Shown one piece after another: positions 8,179 to 17,043 of a DNA stretch of 64,000 nt. This DNA is from Competibacter sp963695105 (GTDB lineage Bacteria > Pseudomonadota > Gammaproteobacteria > Competibacterales > Competibacteraceae). Under the pieces are notes generated by a model, which did no database searches, had not been told where the DNA came from, and saw only the letters and a list, made by a program, of their open reading frames with translations. Both the position numbers and the translations under genes were made by a program. The first letter of the stretch is position 1; each line of letters opens with the position of its first letter. The stretch is taken from NCBI GenBank assembly GCA_963695105.1, contig CAVOGC010000019.1:10769-74768 (forward strand), read 5' to 3'.

Positions 8179-9477
8179 GTGTCGCGCTCGAAGCTGGCCG
8201 GGTTGTTGCTGGCCCTGTTGCTGGTCGGGTGGCTTGCGCCGGGCAGTTTCGCCCGAGGCGCTTCGGCCGCGCCGGACGACGGGTGGTTGACCCACACGGC
8301 GAGCGGCGAGCCGCGTGTGCATTTGTATTTCTTCTGGACACGGACCTGCCCCCACTGCCGCCGGGCGCGGCCCTTCGTCGAGTCGTTGCCGGCCCAATAT
8401 CCCTGGCTGGAATTGCACAGCCACGATCTGACGCAGGACATGGCCGCGGGGTTACAGTACGCTCGCATGGCCGAGGCGCTGGGTGAGTTGGCCCGCGCCG
8501 TGCCGGCCCTGCTGTTTTGCGGCCGGATGATAACCGGCTTCGACGACCCCGATACCACCGGTCGTACCCTGCGCCAGCAACTGGAAGAGTGCCACCGCCA
8601 CCACGCGCAAGCCACGACGGCTTCCACGCCCGTGACCCCCGCGTCGCCAGCCGCCGGGCCGCCGTTGATGGATCTGCCGCTGCTCGGCGCGCTGGACCCC
8701 GCGTCGCTTTCCCTGCCGGCGCTGACTGTGGTTTTGGCCGGACTGGATGCGTTTAATCCCTGCGCTTTCTTCGTGTTGCTGTTTCTGCTCAGCCTGCTGG
8801 TGCATGCCCGCGACCGCAAGCGGATGCTGCTGATCGGCGGGGTGTTCGTGTTCTTCTCGGGTGCGATCTATTTCGTGTTCATGGCCGCCTGGCTCAACAT
8901 CTTTCTCTGGCTCGGCGAACTGCGATTTATCACCGTGCTGGCCGGTTTGCTGGCGGTGTCGATGGGCGGATTGAACGTCAAGGATTTTTTCGCTTTTCGG
9001 CAAGGGCCGTCGCTGAGCATTGCCGATGACGCCAAACCCCGGTTGTTCAAGCGCATGCGGACCCTGGTGGGCGGGGAGAGACTGCCGTCGCTGCTGGTGG
9101 GCACGGTCGCGCTGGCGATCGTCGCCAACAGCTACGAACTGCTATGCACCGCCGGTTTTCCGATGGTCTATACCCGGACCCTGACCCTGAATTCGCTGTC
9201 CACCGAGGCGTATTACGGCTACCTGGCGCTTTACAATCTGATTTACGTGCTGCCGCTGCTGGTGATCGTGCTGGTGTTCACCTGGACGCTGGGTTCACGC
9301 AAGTTGCGGGAGAGGGAAGGGCGTTTGTTGAAACTGCTGTCGGGAACCATGATGGTGGGGCTGGGATTGCTGCTGCTGGTTTATCCCGAAGGGCTGAGCG
9401 ATCCCTTGACTTCGCTGCTGGCGATCACCGCCGCGCTGGCGCTGACCGGGTTGGCGGCGGTGGTGAAGAAAAATTGA
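8179..9477 (+). CDS. Periplasmic thioredoxin domain fused to a DsbD/CcdA-like membrane domain
   Basis: A 432-residue protein starting at GTG 8179. It has a signal-anchor (residues 5-25), then a thioredoxin-like domain with a CPHC active site (C57, C60 in FFWTRTCPHCRRARPF), a Pro/Ala-rich linker (about 145-170), and about six membrane segments from residue 180. The membrane part has paired cysteines in helices: FNPCAFFVLLF in the first and ELLCTAGFP further on, as in DsbD beta/CcdA proteins that carry electrons across the membrane. Inference: it passes cytosolic reducing power to its own periplasmic thioredoxin. Partners are unknown. It follows pdxH by 8 bases and is probably cotranscribed. 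Confidence 0.82.
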   Translation: MSRSKLAGLLLALLLVGWLAPGSFARGASAAPDDGWLTHTASGEPRVHLYFFWTRTCPHCRRARPFVESLPAQYPWLELHSHDLTQDMAAGLQYARMAEALGELARAVPALLFCGRMITGFDDPDTTGRTLRQQLEECHRHHAQATTASTPVTPASPAAGPPLMDLPLLGALDPASLSLPALTVVLAGLDAFNPCAFFVLLFLLSLLVHARDRKRMLLIGGVFVFFSGAIYFVFMAAWLNIFLWLGELRFITVLAGLLAVSMGGLNVKDFFAFRQGPSLSIADDAKPRLFKRMRTLVGGERLPSLLVGTVALAIVANSYELLCTAGFPMVYTRTLTLNSLSTEAYYGYLALYNLIYVLPLLVIVLVFTWTLGSRKLREREGRLLKLLSGTMMVGLGLLLLVYPEGLSDPLTSLLAITAALALTGLAAVVKKN

Positions 9478-9609
9478 CGGCGCGCGGTTGTTTGACCGGG
9501 TGTCCTTGTCGCGGCCACAGGGTATTTAACCACGCCTCCAGCGGGGTCGAAACTCGCGCGCCGTCCGCGTGGCCGAATTCGCTCTGACGGTATTTCGCTC
9601 ATCCAGGGG

Positions 9610-9637
9610 TTGCGCGATCAGGCATAGTCGGTATAAT
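9610..9637 (+). promoter_or_regulatory. Candidate sigma-70 promoter
   Basis: TTGCGC at 9610-9615 and TATAAT at 9632-9637 with a 16-base spacer. No known gene is downstream; the first hairpin and a 19-codon ORF follow within 250 bases. Confidence 0.5.
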
Positions 9638-9643
9638 GCGACC

Positions 9644-9703
9644 GTCGCCAAGGCTATGCCAATACTAGAATTAATGGCGATTTCCCCAGTTCGGGGCTTT
9701 TTT
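9644..9703 (+). ncRNA. Possible short leader RNA or sRNA
   Basis: From the predicted start point of the 9610-9637 promoter, GTCGCCA (9644-9650) can pair with TGGCGAT (9675-9681). This is followed by a CCCC/GGGG hairpin (9684-9696) and six T (9698-9703). The last hairpin has only four base pairs, so termination would be partial. The unit may be a 60-base RNA or an attenuated leader for the small ORF at 9801. No Rfam family is recognised. Confidence 0.28.
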
Positions 9704-9755
9704 GTTGTCAGGGTTGCAGTGGTTGGCGGAATCCAAAGAAAACGTTAAAAAATGC

Positions 9756-9772
9756 CTGGGTAAAGTACCCGG
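9756..9772 (+). promoter_or_regulatory. Hairpin upstream of small ORF
   Basis: CTGGGTA pairs with TACCCGG (one G-T pair) across an AAG loop, 13 bases before a strong Shine-Dalgarno. The position suggests control of translation of the ORF at 9801, but this is inference. Confidence 0.3.
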
Positions 9773-9800
9773 CCAAAAACCATCAAAGGAGGATTGCGCG

Positions 9801-9860
9801 ATGGATTCGGGAAGTTCGATAGACCTACCGCACATCGTCAATTCCAGGATTCCAGTTTAG
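9801..9860 (+). CDS. Small 19-residue ORF with perfect Shine-Dalgarno
   Basis: AAAGGAGGA at 9785-9793 lies 7 bases before ATG 9801. The reading frame encodes MDSGSSIDLPHIVNSRIPV and ends in TAG at 9858-9860. It is the only well-initiated frame in a 940-base gene-poor stretch, and a Rho-independent terminator follows 34 bases later. It is hydrophilic with no membrane segment and resembles no family known to me. It could be a small protein, a leader peptide or the 5' stub of a deleted gene. Confidence 0.35.
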   Translation: MDSGSSIDLPHIVNSRIPV

Positions 9861-9894
9861 AGCAAGCACCCTAAAATCCTCATGGCGACATGAC

Positions 9895-9930
9895 GACCGA
9901 TCCCCTGCTGGATCGGTCTTCTTCATTTTG
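9895..9930 (+). terminator. Rho-independent terminator after small ORF
   Basis: A 9-bp perfect stem GACCGATCC (9895-9903) / GGATCGGTC (9910-9918) with a 6-base loop, followed by a T-rich tail (TTCTTCATTTT). It would end a transcript started at 9610-9637. Confidence 0.7.
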
Positions 9931-10421
9931 GGCGTCATATTGCGCCTGCCCGCCGTCGAAGCCTGCGAAATGGTAAAGCTCAAGCGCATGCGGGACGCCA
10001 TCCACGCTGATGAGCGTTGCAAAGTTTGAGTTGCGTCCCCAAACCCGACAAGAGTTGCTGGAATTGGCGCGGGAGCTGGCTGTGCGTTCGTGAGCCGAAC
10101 CCGGATGCCTGGATGGCGGCTTTTCTCAGGACATCGCGAACGGCGGCTTGCCGTTGACAGTTGAGTACCGAGCCGACCACAAGGCGTTGAAGCGGCATTG
10201 CCAGAGTGTCCACTTCCGGGCGGTGCTGGCGAGCCAGTTTGCGGGTTTGTTGTTGGCCGCCCTGCCCTCGGTTAGTCATGCGCGACATGATGAGGGTGGA
10301 GCGCCTGTAGCGCGGGTAACGCTCGCGGACAATGGCGTTTTCGCCAGATAAAAAGCTTTGGGGAGCAATGGTTACGGCCGTGCCCCTGCTTGCTGAAATG
10401 GCAGGGCGCCGTTTCCCCCGG
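9931..10421. other. Gene-poor stretch before the acyl carrier protein gene
   Basis: No coding region is supported. A 102-codon minus-strand frame (9980-10288) has no ribosome site or family resemblance. On the plus strand, short pieces such as FELRPQTRQELLELARELA look protein-like but are broken by stops, so a decayed gene is possible. A TGGCG-TTTT-CGCCA hairpin lies at 10333-10346. Confidence 0.35.
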
Positions 10422-10685
10422 TCAGGCCGTCAGCATCAGTTGTTCGGTCAAATAGCGTTCGCACCCCTTCAACGTTGACAGCTTCGGGTAATCGAAATCG
10501 AAGATGGTCACGTTCATCTCTTTTTCCAGGTTCATCATCAGCCGCAGGAAGTCGATCGAGTCCAATTCGAGCTGGTCGTGAAAGCTGATGTCAGGGTTGA
10601 TTGCCTGGGTATCGGCGTTCGGGATGACATCGCCAAGGGTGCGAAGGATCGTTTCGCGAATTTGTTCTCTGCTCATAGTGCTCAT
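10422..10685 (-). CDS. Acyl carrier protein-like protein
   Basis: An 87-residue carrier protein. The 4'-phosphopantetheine attachment motif is LDSIDFL with S43, preceded by the typical helix I (REQIRETILRTLGDVIP). AGAGGAAA lies 7 bases upstream of the ATG at 10685, which decides the start over a longer frame. It is not the housekeeping AcpP (DSLD motif, near fabG/fabF) and no fatty-acid genes adjoin it, so it probably serves a specialised acyl transfer. The acetate-CoA ligase-like gene lies upstream on the same strand, separated by 199 AT-rich bases; a joint role is possible but unproven. Confidence 0.85.
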   Translation of the reverse strand: MSTMSREQIRETILRTLGDVIPNADTQAINPDISFHDQLELDSIDFLRLMMNLEKEMNVTIFDFDYPKLSTLKGCERYLTEQLMLTA

Positions 10686-10884
10686 GGATATTTCCTCTCG
10701 CGCGGGGTAAGCGCGCTCAAATCCTGTAAATAAATATTTTGCATGGCGGCATGTTGCGCCGCAGCATGAGTGTCGCATCGATCATATGAAAAAGCAAACC
10801 GCTCTCGGCGATGCGACTTCCTAGGTTCCTGATCAAAACCTTGCAATAATCTTACCAGTGACGATTAGAATAAACCTACTAATG

Positions 10885-12654
10885 TCAAGGCGAGGCGCCG
10901 TCGCTGTTCTCCAGAGTGGATAGATCACCCAGTGGCAGCCCCAGTTCCCGGGCGCGCAGTAGCCGGCGCATGATTTTGCCGCTACGGGTTTTGGGGAGAT
11001 CGGCCATGAATTCCAGCTCGCGCGGCGCCACCGCCGGTCCCAGTCGGGTGCGCGCAAACCCGAGCAGTTCCCGGCGCAGCGCGTCGTCGGGCGCATGGCC
11101 GGGCTTGAGCGCCACGAACACCTTGACGATTTGGCCGGCGAAAGCGTCCGGTTTGCCGATCATGCCGGCCTCGGCCACCGCCGGGTGTCCCATCAGCACG
11201 TTTTCCACCTCGAACGGCCCGATCAGATGTCCCGAAGTCTTGATCATGTCGTCGGCGCGGCCCAGGAACCAGAAGTAGCCATCGGCGTCCCGGGTGGCCA
11301 AATCGCCGCTTAGATACCAGCCGGCGGCGAAGCATTCACGGTAGCGTTCATCGTCTTCCAGGTAGCCGCGGAACATGGAGGGCCAGCCCGCTCGCAGGGC
11401 CAGTTCACCATCCTCGCCCGGTTCCAGCAGATCCACGCCGCCATCCGTTCGCCGCCGGACGATGGCGGCTTCGATGCCCGGTAGCGGCCGGCCCATGGAG
11501 CCGGGCCGGATGTCTTGGTCGCGGGTGTTGGCGATCATGATCGCCCCGGTTTCGGTCTGCCACCAGGTGTCGTGGAACGGTTGGCCCAGCGTTTCCAGGC
11601 CCCAGACCACGCCTTCGGGGTTCAACGGTTCGCCGACGCTGGCCATGAACCGCAACGCGCTCAGATCGTATCCGCGCGCGGCATCGGCGCCGGCCTTCAT
11701 CAATATGCGGATCGCGGTCGGGGCGGTGTACCAGACGTTGACCCGTTCCCGTTCGAGAATGGCATACCAGCGGCGGGCGTCGAATTCCGCCTCGTCGACC
11801 ACCAGGGTCGCGCCATTGGCCAGCGGGGCGATGATGCCGTAAGACACGCCGGTGACCCAGCCGGGGTCCGCCGTGCACCAATAGATGTCCCCAGGCCGCA
11901 GGTCCAGCACCCAGCGGCCGGTCAAACGGTGGGCGGCCACGGCGTCGTGAACGTGAATCGCGCCCTTGGGGGTGCCGGTGGTGCCGCTGGTGAAATGCAG
12001 CAGCGCCTTGTCTTCCGGCAGGGTGGCGGGCGATGCCCGCCAATCCGATTCGGCCTCCATGAGGGCGTGAAAGGAATGAACGCCGGATTCGCCGTCGCCG
12101 CCGCCGCCGTCGGCCAGCAACACGTACTCCAGGTCCGGTAGTTGCTCGCGCTGCGGCTCGATCTTGCGCTGGTAAAGCAGCGAGGTGGTCAGCAGCAGCC
12201 GTGCCCGACTCTTGACCAGGCGCACCCGCACCGGTTCCGGGCCGAACGCGGAAAACAGCGGGCAGAACACCGCACCGGCCTTCAGTGTGCCCAGTGCCGT
12301 CACATACAGTTCGGGGATGCGGCCGGCCAGCACGCAGACTCGATCGCCCTTGCCGATGCCGAGCCGTTCCAGCAGGTTGGCGAAGCGATTGCTCAAGCGG
12401 GCCAGATTGGCGTAGGTGTACTCAAATCGGTCACCATTTCTGCCCAACCAGAGCAGTGCCGCGGTTTCACCCAGGCCAATTTGGACCTGTCGGTCCACCG
12501 CCTCGTAGGCGATATTCAAGCCACCGCCGGGCAACCCGGCCAGTTCGGCGCGGGCGGTCTCCCAGGAAAAGCCGGTTCGCGCCGCTTCCCCGTCGATCAA
12601 ATTCGGCGCCGGTTCGCCAGGCGCCGGCCTCTTGTGTATCGTCGTCCAAGTCAT
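10885..12654 (-). CDS. acsA: Acetate--CoA ligase, AcsA type
   Basis: AMP-forming enzyme that activates acetate via acetyl-AMP to acetyl-CoA in the cytosol. The 589-residue product has the ANL-superfamily P-loop (LHFTSGTTGTPKGAIHVHD), the CTADPGWVTGVSYG segment, the WWQTETGAIMI motif and the C-terminal hinge and lysine loop (TRSGKIMRRLLRA). In this family that lysine is acetylated by Pat-type enzymes to switch off activity. The start at 12654 (MTWTTIHKRP) has GGAGG 9 bases upstream; a longer frame from 12714 is less likely. The gene is divergent from the acetyltransferase at 12840 with about 185 bases between, so both may be regulated together. Shorter than E. coli Acs (652), closer to the Bacillus AcsA form. 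Confidence 0.88.
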   Translation of the reverse strand: MTWTTIHKRPAPGEPAPNLIDGEAARTGFSWETARAELAGLPGGGLNIAYEAVDRQVQIGLGETAALLWLGRNGDRFEYTYANLARLSNRFANLLERLGIGKGDRVCVLAGRIPELYVTALGTLKAGAVFCPLFSAFGPEPVRVRLVKSRARLLLTTSLLYQRKIEPQREQLPDLEYVLLADGGGGDGESGVHSFHALMEAESDWRASPATLPEDKALLHFTSGTTGTPKGAIHVHDAVAAHRLTGRWVLDLRPGDIYWCTADPGWVTGVSYGIIAPLANGATLVVDEAEFDARRWYAILERERVNVWYTAPTAIRILMKAGADAARGYDLSALRFMASVGEPLNPEGVVWGLETLGQPFHDTWWQTETGAIMIANTRDQDIRPGSMGRPLPGIEAAIVRRRTDGGVDLLEPGEDGELALRAGWPSMFRGYLEDDERYRECFAAGWYLSGDLATRDADGYFWFLGRADDMIKTSGHLIGPFEVENVLMGHPAVAEAGMIGKPDAFAGQIVKVFVALKPGHAPDDALRRELLGFARTRLGPAVAPRELEFMADLPKTRSGKIMRRLLRARELGLPLGDLSTLENSDGASP

Positions 12655-12839
12655 GCCGATTGCCTCCAGGGGAACTATGGGTTTCAGGTCGGTTCGATTG
12701 TAGGGAAAATCCATGACACTGGCATGGAAATCAGGTCAGCGATAAGGTTCATGCGGGCCGGAATCGCGTTACCATATCCGCATTCCGCCTTGACCCATCG
12801 GTCCGCTTCCCGGCGGCGACCTTCGCGTGAGACGCCTTC

Positions 12840-15536
12840 ATGACCATTCGCAATCTCGAGTACCTGTTTAAACCGCGCTCCATCGCCGTCGTCGGTCGGG
12901 GCAAGCAGGTGGGCGGTTTCGATGCCACCGTGGAGTTCAATCTGATCGAGGGCGGGTTCAAGGGACCGGTGATGCCGGTCAATCCGGACCAGCAGGCCGT
13001 TTCCGGCGTGCTGGCCTACAAGGATATCGGCGGCTTGCCGCTGGCGCCCGATCTGGCCATTCTGACCACGCCGGTCGAAGAAGCGCCGGAATTGATCGAC
13101 CAGTTGGGCGCGCGGGGAACCAAGGCGGCGCTGCTGCTCAGCCGGGAAATTTTGCAGGATCATCGCGGCGCCAAGGCAGCGCTGCTCGGTCCGGAAATCG
13201 CCCACAAGTACGCGGATGAAGGTGAGAGTCTAAAGCAGAAGATACTGGCCGCCGCCAAGCCGTATCTGCTCCGGGTCATGGGTCCCGACCATCTCGGCTA
13301 TGCGGTGCCGGCGGCCAACGTCAACGCCAGCTTGGGCGTCAGCCGGCCTTTGTCGGGCCACATCGCCTTAATCTGTCAGTCCGCCGCGGTGATGCGCAGC
13401 CTGATCGATTGGGCCACCAGCCGCAACATTGGTTTCTCGCATGTGATCTCGGTGGGTATGCGCTGGGATGTGGATTTCGGCGATTTGCTGGATTACCTGC
13501 TGCGGGACGCTCATACCCGCGCCATCCTGATGTACATGGAAAATACCCGCAACCGCCGCAAGTTCGTCTCAGCCGCTCGCGCCGCCGCTCGCGTCAAACC
13601 GGTGATCGTGCTCAAGCCGCGCGATTTTCGGGCCGGTCCGGTCGAGGATGCCGTATACGATGCCGTATTCCAGCGGGCCGGCATTTTGCGGGTGGACCAT
13701 ATCGAACAGTTGTTCAGCGCCGCCGAAACCCTCGCCACCGCCAAACCGGTTTACAGCAACCGCCTCACTATCCTCAGCAACAGCTACAGTTTGGCCTTGC
13801 TGACCAGCGATACCCTGCTGCGCCATGGCGGCCATCTGGCGCGGATCAGCGAAGAGACCCGCGAGCAGGTGGCGCGCGCCTGCCGGCCCGACTATCCGAT
13901 CGAAAATCCGATCGATCTGGGCGATATGGCCGGCGCCGATGAGTATGGCAAGGCATTGGATTTGTTGTTGAAGGAGCCGGGCACCGACGGAGTGCTGGTG
14001 TTGCATGCGCCCTCCTCGATGGACCGCTCGATGGAAAGCGCGAGAGCCCTGGTCGAGCGCGCCGGCGGCCGGCGGTTGATCATGACCTGCTGGATCGGCG
14101 AGTCGTCGGTGCAATCGGCGCGCGATTTGTTCAAGTCCGCGCACGTTCCCACCTATCAGGCGCCCGACGACGCAGTGGAAGCCTTTATGCGCCTGGCCCG
14201 GCACCGGCGCAATCAGGAACTGCTGATGGAGACCCCGCCCTCGATCCCGGAGGAGTTTACCCCCGATACCGAAACCGCCCGCCGCATCATCCAGATTGCC
14301 CTGACCGCCGGCCGGCGCCGGCTGAACGTTTACGAAGCCAGCCAGGTGCTGAGCGCCTACGAAATCCCGGTGGCGCCGCTGCATTTTGCGTCCACGCCGG
14401 AAGCGGCCAGTGAAATTGCGCTGGAGTTGAAAGTTCCGGTGGCGCTCAAGATCCTCTCGCCCGACATCGCCAATAAATCCGAAGTGGGCGGCGTGACCTT
14501 CGGTCTGAACAACCCGCTGCGGGTGCTGGTCGCCGCCACCGACATGCTGGCGCGGGTGCGCGAACTTGCGCCCGAGGCGGTGATCGACGGTTTCGCGGTG
14601 CAATCGATGCAATCCCGACACGGCGCCTACGAGCTGATGGTCGGCGTGCGCACCGGCCGCCGCTTCGGGCCGGTCATCTTCTTCGGCCACGGTGGCACCG
14701 AAGCCGAAGTGATCGACGATGTGGCCTACGCACTGCCGCCCTTGAACATGCAACTGGCGCGCGATCTGATGTCGCGCACCCGCTTGTATCGTCAGCTTCG
14801 CGGCAACCGCGGCCGGCCGGTCAATCTGGATGAAATCGCCCTGACCCTGATCAAGGTTTCCCAGATGGTGGTCGATCTGGCCGAAGTGGTGGAGATGGAC
14901 ATCAACCCGCTCTGGATCAATGGCGACGGCTTGTTGGCGCTGGACGCCAACGTACTGATCGAGCCGTTCGATCCGGCCACCGTCGGCCAGCGGTTGGCGA
15001 TTCTGCCTTACCCGAAGGAACTGGAAAGACTCTTCGAACTACCCGATGGCCGCAGATTCCTGATGCGGCCGATCCTGCCCGAGGACGAGCCGCAAATCGT
15101 CGATATGGTGCGGCGGATACCGGCCGAGGACGTGCGGATGCGCTTCTTCCAGCCGATACGCGAGCTGTCGCACGATATGGCCGCCCGCTTGACCCAGCTC
15201 GACTATAACCGGGAAATGGCGATCGCCATGACCGAGCCCGATGGCGTGCCGGGCAAAACCAAGATCTGGGGCGTGGTGCGCTGCAATGCCGACCCGGACA
15301 TGGAAAAGGCCGAATATTCGATTTTGGTGGATCGGGCCATGACCGGAATCGGACTGGGGCCGATGCTGATGCGCTACATCATCGAGTACGCCAAAAAACT
15401 TGGAATCAAGGAGTTGTATGGGGAGGTGCTGCGCGAGAACGAGTCGATGCTCCGGCTCAATCGGGCACTCAATTTCAAGATCCAGGCCACGTTTGACGAT
15501 CCTGGGGTATTGCATGTGTCCTTGCCGCTGAACTGA
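12840..15536 (+). CDS. pat: Protein lysine acetyltransferase, Pat/Pka type (acyl-CoA synthetase-like + GNAT)
   Basis: An 898-residue two-part protein. Residues 1-700 resemble ADP-forming acyl-CoA synthetase: a CoA-binding Rossmann domain (SIAVVGRGKQVGGFDATVEF), a succinyl-CoA-ligase-like domain, and an ATP-grasp region (KILSPDIANKSEVGGVTFGL, MVGVRTGRRFGPVIFFGHG). Residues 720-895 form a GNAT acetyltransferase domain (YSILVDRAMTGIGLGPMLMR, the acetyl-CoA loop). This is the layout of E. coli Pka/YfiQ (886 residues) and Salmonella Pat, which acetylate acetyl-CoA synthetase to inactivate it. The catalytic histidine of the synthetase half is not obvious, as in Pat proteins. It is transcribed divergently from the probable target acsA. 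Confidence 0.92.
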   Translation: MTIRNLEYLFKPRSIAVVGRGKQVGGFDATVEFNLIEGGFKGPVMPVNPDQQAVSGVLAYKDIGGLPLAPDLAILTTPVEEAPELIDQLGARGTKAALLLSREILQDHRGAKAALLGPEIAHKYADEGESLKQKILAAAKPYLLRVMGPDHLGYAVPAANVNASLGVSRPLSGHIALICQSAAVMRSLIDWATSRNIGFSHVISVGMRWDVDFGDLLDYLLRDAHTRAILMYMENTRNRRKFVSAARAAARVKPVIVLKPRDFRAGPVEDAVYDAVFQRAGILRVDHIEQLFSAAETLATAKPVYSNRLTILSNSYSLALLTSDTLLRHGGHLARISEETREQVARACRPDYPIENPIDLGDMAGADEYGKALDLLLKEPGTDGVLVLHAPSSMDRSMESARALVERAGGRRLIMTCWIGESSVQSARDLFKSAHVPTYQAPDDAVEAFMRLARHRRNQELLMETPPSIPEEFTPDTETARRIIQIALTAGRRRLNVYEASQVLSAYEIPVAPLHFASTPEAASEIALELKVPVALKILSPDIANKSEVGGVTFGLNNPLRVLVAATDMLARVRELAPEAVIDGFAVQSMQSRHGAYELMVGVRTGRRFGPVIFFGHGGTEAEVIDDVAYALPPLNMQLARDLMSRTRLYRQLRGNRGRPVNLDEIALTLIKVSQMVVDLAEVVEMDINPLWINGDGLLALDANVLIEPFDPATVGQRLAILPYPKELERLFELPDGRRFLMRPILPEDEPQIVDMVRRIPAEDVRMRFFQPIRELSHDMAARLTQLDYNREMAIAMTEPDGVPGKTKIWGVVRCNADPDMEKAEYSILVDRAMTGIGLGPMLMRYIIEYAKKLGIKELYGEVLRENESMLRLNRALNFKIQATFDDPGVLHVSLPLN

Positions 15537-15645
15537 GGATTGAGCGTGCTCCGTCCATACCGGTCATGCGGGCGGAGCACGGTTGTGCCTTGGCCGCTCC
15601 AGGCAATCGGATGCACTGACCGATGGATTAAATAAGGAGGCGATC

Positions 15646-16398
15646 ATGCTTTTCCGGCAACTGTTCGAGCCGGTGTCCTGCACCTACACCTACCTGTTGG
15701 CTTGTCCGGCCACCGGCGAGTGCGCCCTGATCGATCCCGTGATCGAGACTGTGGAACGCGATCTGGCGGTGATTCGGGATCTTGGGTTGCGCCTGACCTG
15801 CACCATCGAAACCCATGTTCACGCCGACCATCTGACCGGCGCGCTCAAACTCAAACATCTGGCTGGCAGCCGGATCGCCTATCCGGCCATGGATGCGCTG
15901 CCTTGCGCCGATCTTGGCCTGCGCGAGGGCGAGCCGCTGCGGATCGGCCAGATCGCATTGCACCCGTTGTTCACGCCTGGCCACACCGGCGCCCATCACT
16001 GCTATGTGGTGGACGCCGGCATTCATCACTTGCTGTTCTCCGGCGATGCCCTCCTGATAGACGGCTGCGGGCGCACCGATTTTCAGTCCGGCGACCCGGT
16101 GGCGCTGTATCGCAGTATCCACGACAAGCTGTTCGCGCTGCCGGACGAAACGCTGGTGTATCCGGGGCACGATTACGACGGACGGTTCGTGTCGTCCATC
16201 GCCCAGGAGAAGGCGCGCAACTTACGGTTGGGCGGCGGCAAGAGTCTGGAGCAGTTCGTGGCGATCATGAACGGCCTCGACTTGCCCAATCCGAAGAAAA
16301 TGGCGTTCGCGGTGCCCGGCAATCAGCTCTGCGGCCAGTGCCCGCCGAACGTGCCGGACGAGTTGCGCGCGCCTTGCGCGTTCGGTGATCAGGGCTGA
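15646..16398 (+). CDS. ETHE1-like persulfide dioxygenase (metallo-beta-lactamase fold)
   Basis: A 250-residue MBL-fold hydrolase-like protein. The metal motif HxHxDH is THVHADHLTG; further ligands lie in TPGHTGAHH, FSGDALLIDGCGRTDFQSGD and YPGHDYDGR. The GCGRTDFQ-GD and SIHDKLF-LPDETLVYPGHDY signatures are those of ETHE1-type mononuclear-iron dioxygenases, which oxidise glutathione persulfide to sulfite. The role is thus probably sulfide detoxification or sulfur oxidation in the cytosol. A perfect ribosome site AAGGAGG (15634-15640) precedes ATG 15646, so an upstream in-frame start at 15583 is rejected. mobA begins about 20 bases after the stop. Confidence 0.87.
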   Translation: MLFRQLFEPVSCTYTYLLACPATGECALIDPVIETVERDLAVIRDLGLRLTCTIETHVHADHLTGALKLKHLAGSRIAYPAMDALPCADLGLREGEPLRIGQIALHPLFTPGHTGAHHCYVVDAGIHHLLFSGDALLIDGCGRTDFQSGDPVALYRSIHDKLFALPDETLVYPGHDYDGRFVSSIAQEKARNLRLGGGKSLEQFVAIMNGLDLPNPKKMAFAVPGNQLCGQCPPNVPDELRAPCAFGDQG

Positions 16399-16417
16399 GT
16401 CGGATCGGTCCCGGCGA

Positions 16418-17017
16418 ATGGCCGTGAATCCTCAAACCGCGGTGACGGGGGTCATTCTGGCCGGCGGTCGCGCCGAGCGAATGGGTGGTCGGGACAAGGG
16501 CCTGCTGCCGCTGGCCGGCGAACCGCTGATCGCGCACGGTGTCCGCCGGTTGCGACCGCAAGTGGCCGAGCTGTTGATTAGCGCCAACCGCAATCAAGAC
16601 CTCTATCGAGCCTATAATTGCCGAGTGGTCGGCGACGATCCAGATCTCCGCTTCCGGGGACCGCTGGCCGGCGTGCTGGCGGCGCTGCGCGCGGCCGAGA
16701 CGCCGTATCTGCTGACCGCGCCTTGCGATTCCCCGCTGCTGCCGGCCGATTACGCGCGGCGGATGCTGGCGGCGCTGGAACGGGAACAGACCACGGTCAG
16801 CGTGGCGTATGGCGAAGGTTGCTGGCAACCGGTGTTCGCGTTGCTGCCGGTGGCGCTGTGGGAAGACTTGGCCGCCTGGCTGACGGTGGGCGCGGGTGGC
16901 GCGGGTCGCTGGCTGCACCGGCATCGGCCGGCGCGGGTCGAGTTTGCCGACTGGTCGATGTCGTTTCGCAATGTCAACACGCCGGAGGATCTGGCGCGGC
17001 TGGATATGAGTGGATGA
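16418..17017 (+). CDS. mobA: Molybdenum cofactor guanylyltransferase
   Basis: Attaches GMP to molybdopterin to form the bis-MGD cofactor of enzymes such as NarG. The 199-residue product has the nucleotidyltransferase N-terminus VILAGGRAERMGGRDKGLLPLAG with its glycine-rich loop and lysine, the PCDSPLLP metal-binding aspartate segment, and the C-terminal FRNVNTPEDLARLD. The ATG at 16418 gives the usual length (E. coli 194); a GTG at 16385 in the same frame overlaps the previous gene. Its position near narGHJI, with mobB at the other end, fits supply of cofactor to the nitrate reductase. Confidence 0.94.
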   Translation: MAVNPQTAVTGVILAGGRAERMGGRDKGLLPLAGEPLIAHGVRRLRPQVAELLISANRNQDLYRAYNCRVVGDDPDLRFRGPLAGVLAALRAAETPYLLTAPCDSPLLPADYARRMLAALEREQTTVSVAYGEGCWQPVFALLPVALWEDLAAWLTVGAGGAGRWLHRHRPARVEFADWSMSFRNVNTPEDLARLDMSG

Positions 17018-17043
17018 TTTTGTTGGGTTAATATCACTGGCGG

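Noticed and set aside
9980..10288. A 102-codon minus-strand ORF
   Set aside because: No ribosome site, no recognisable family, Gln/Arg-rich composition typical of chance frames.
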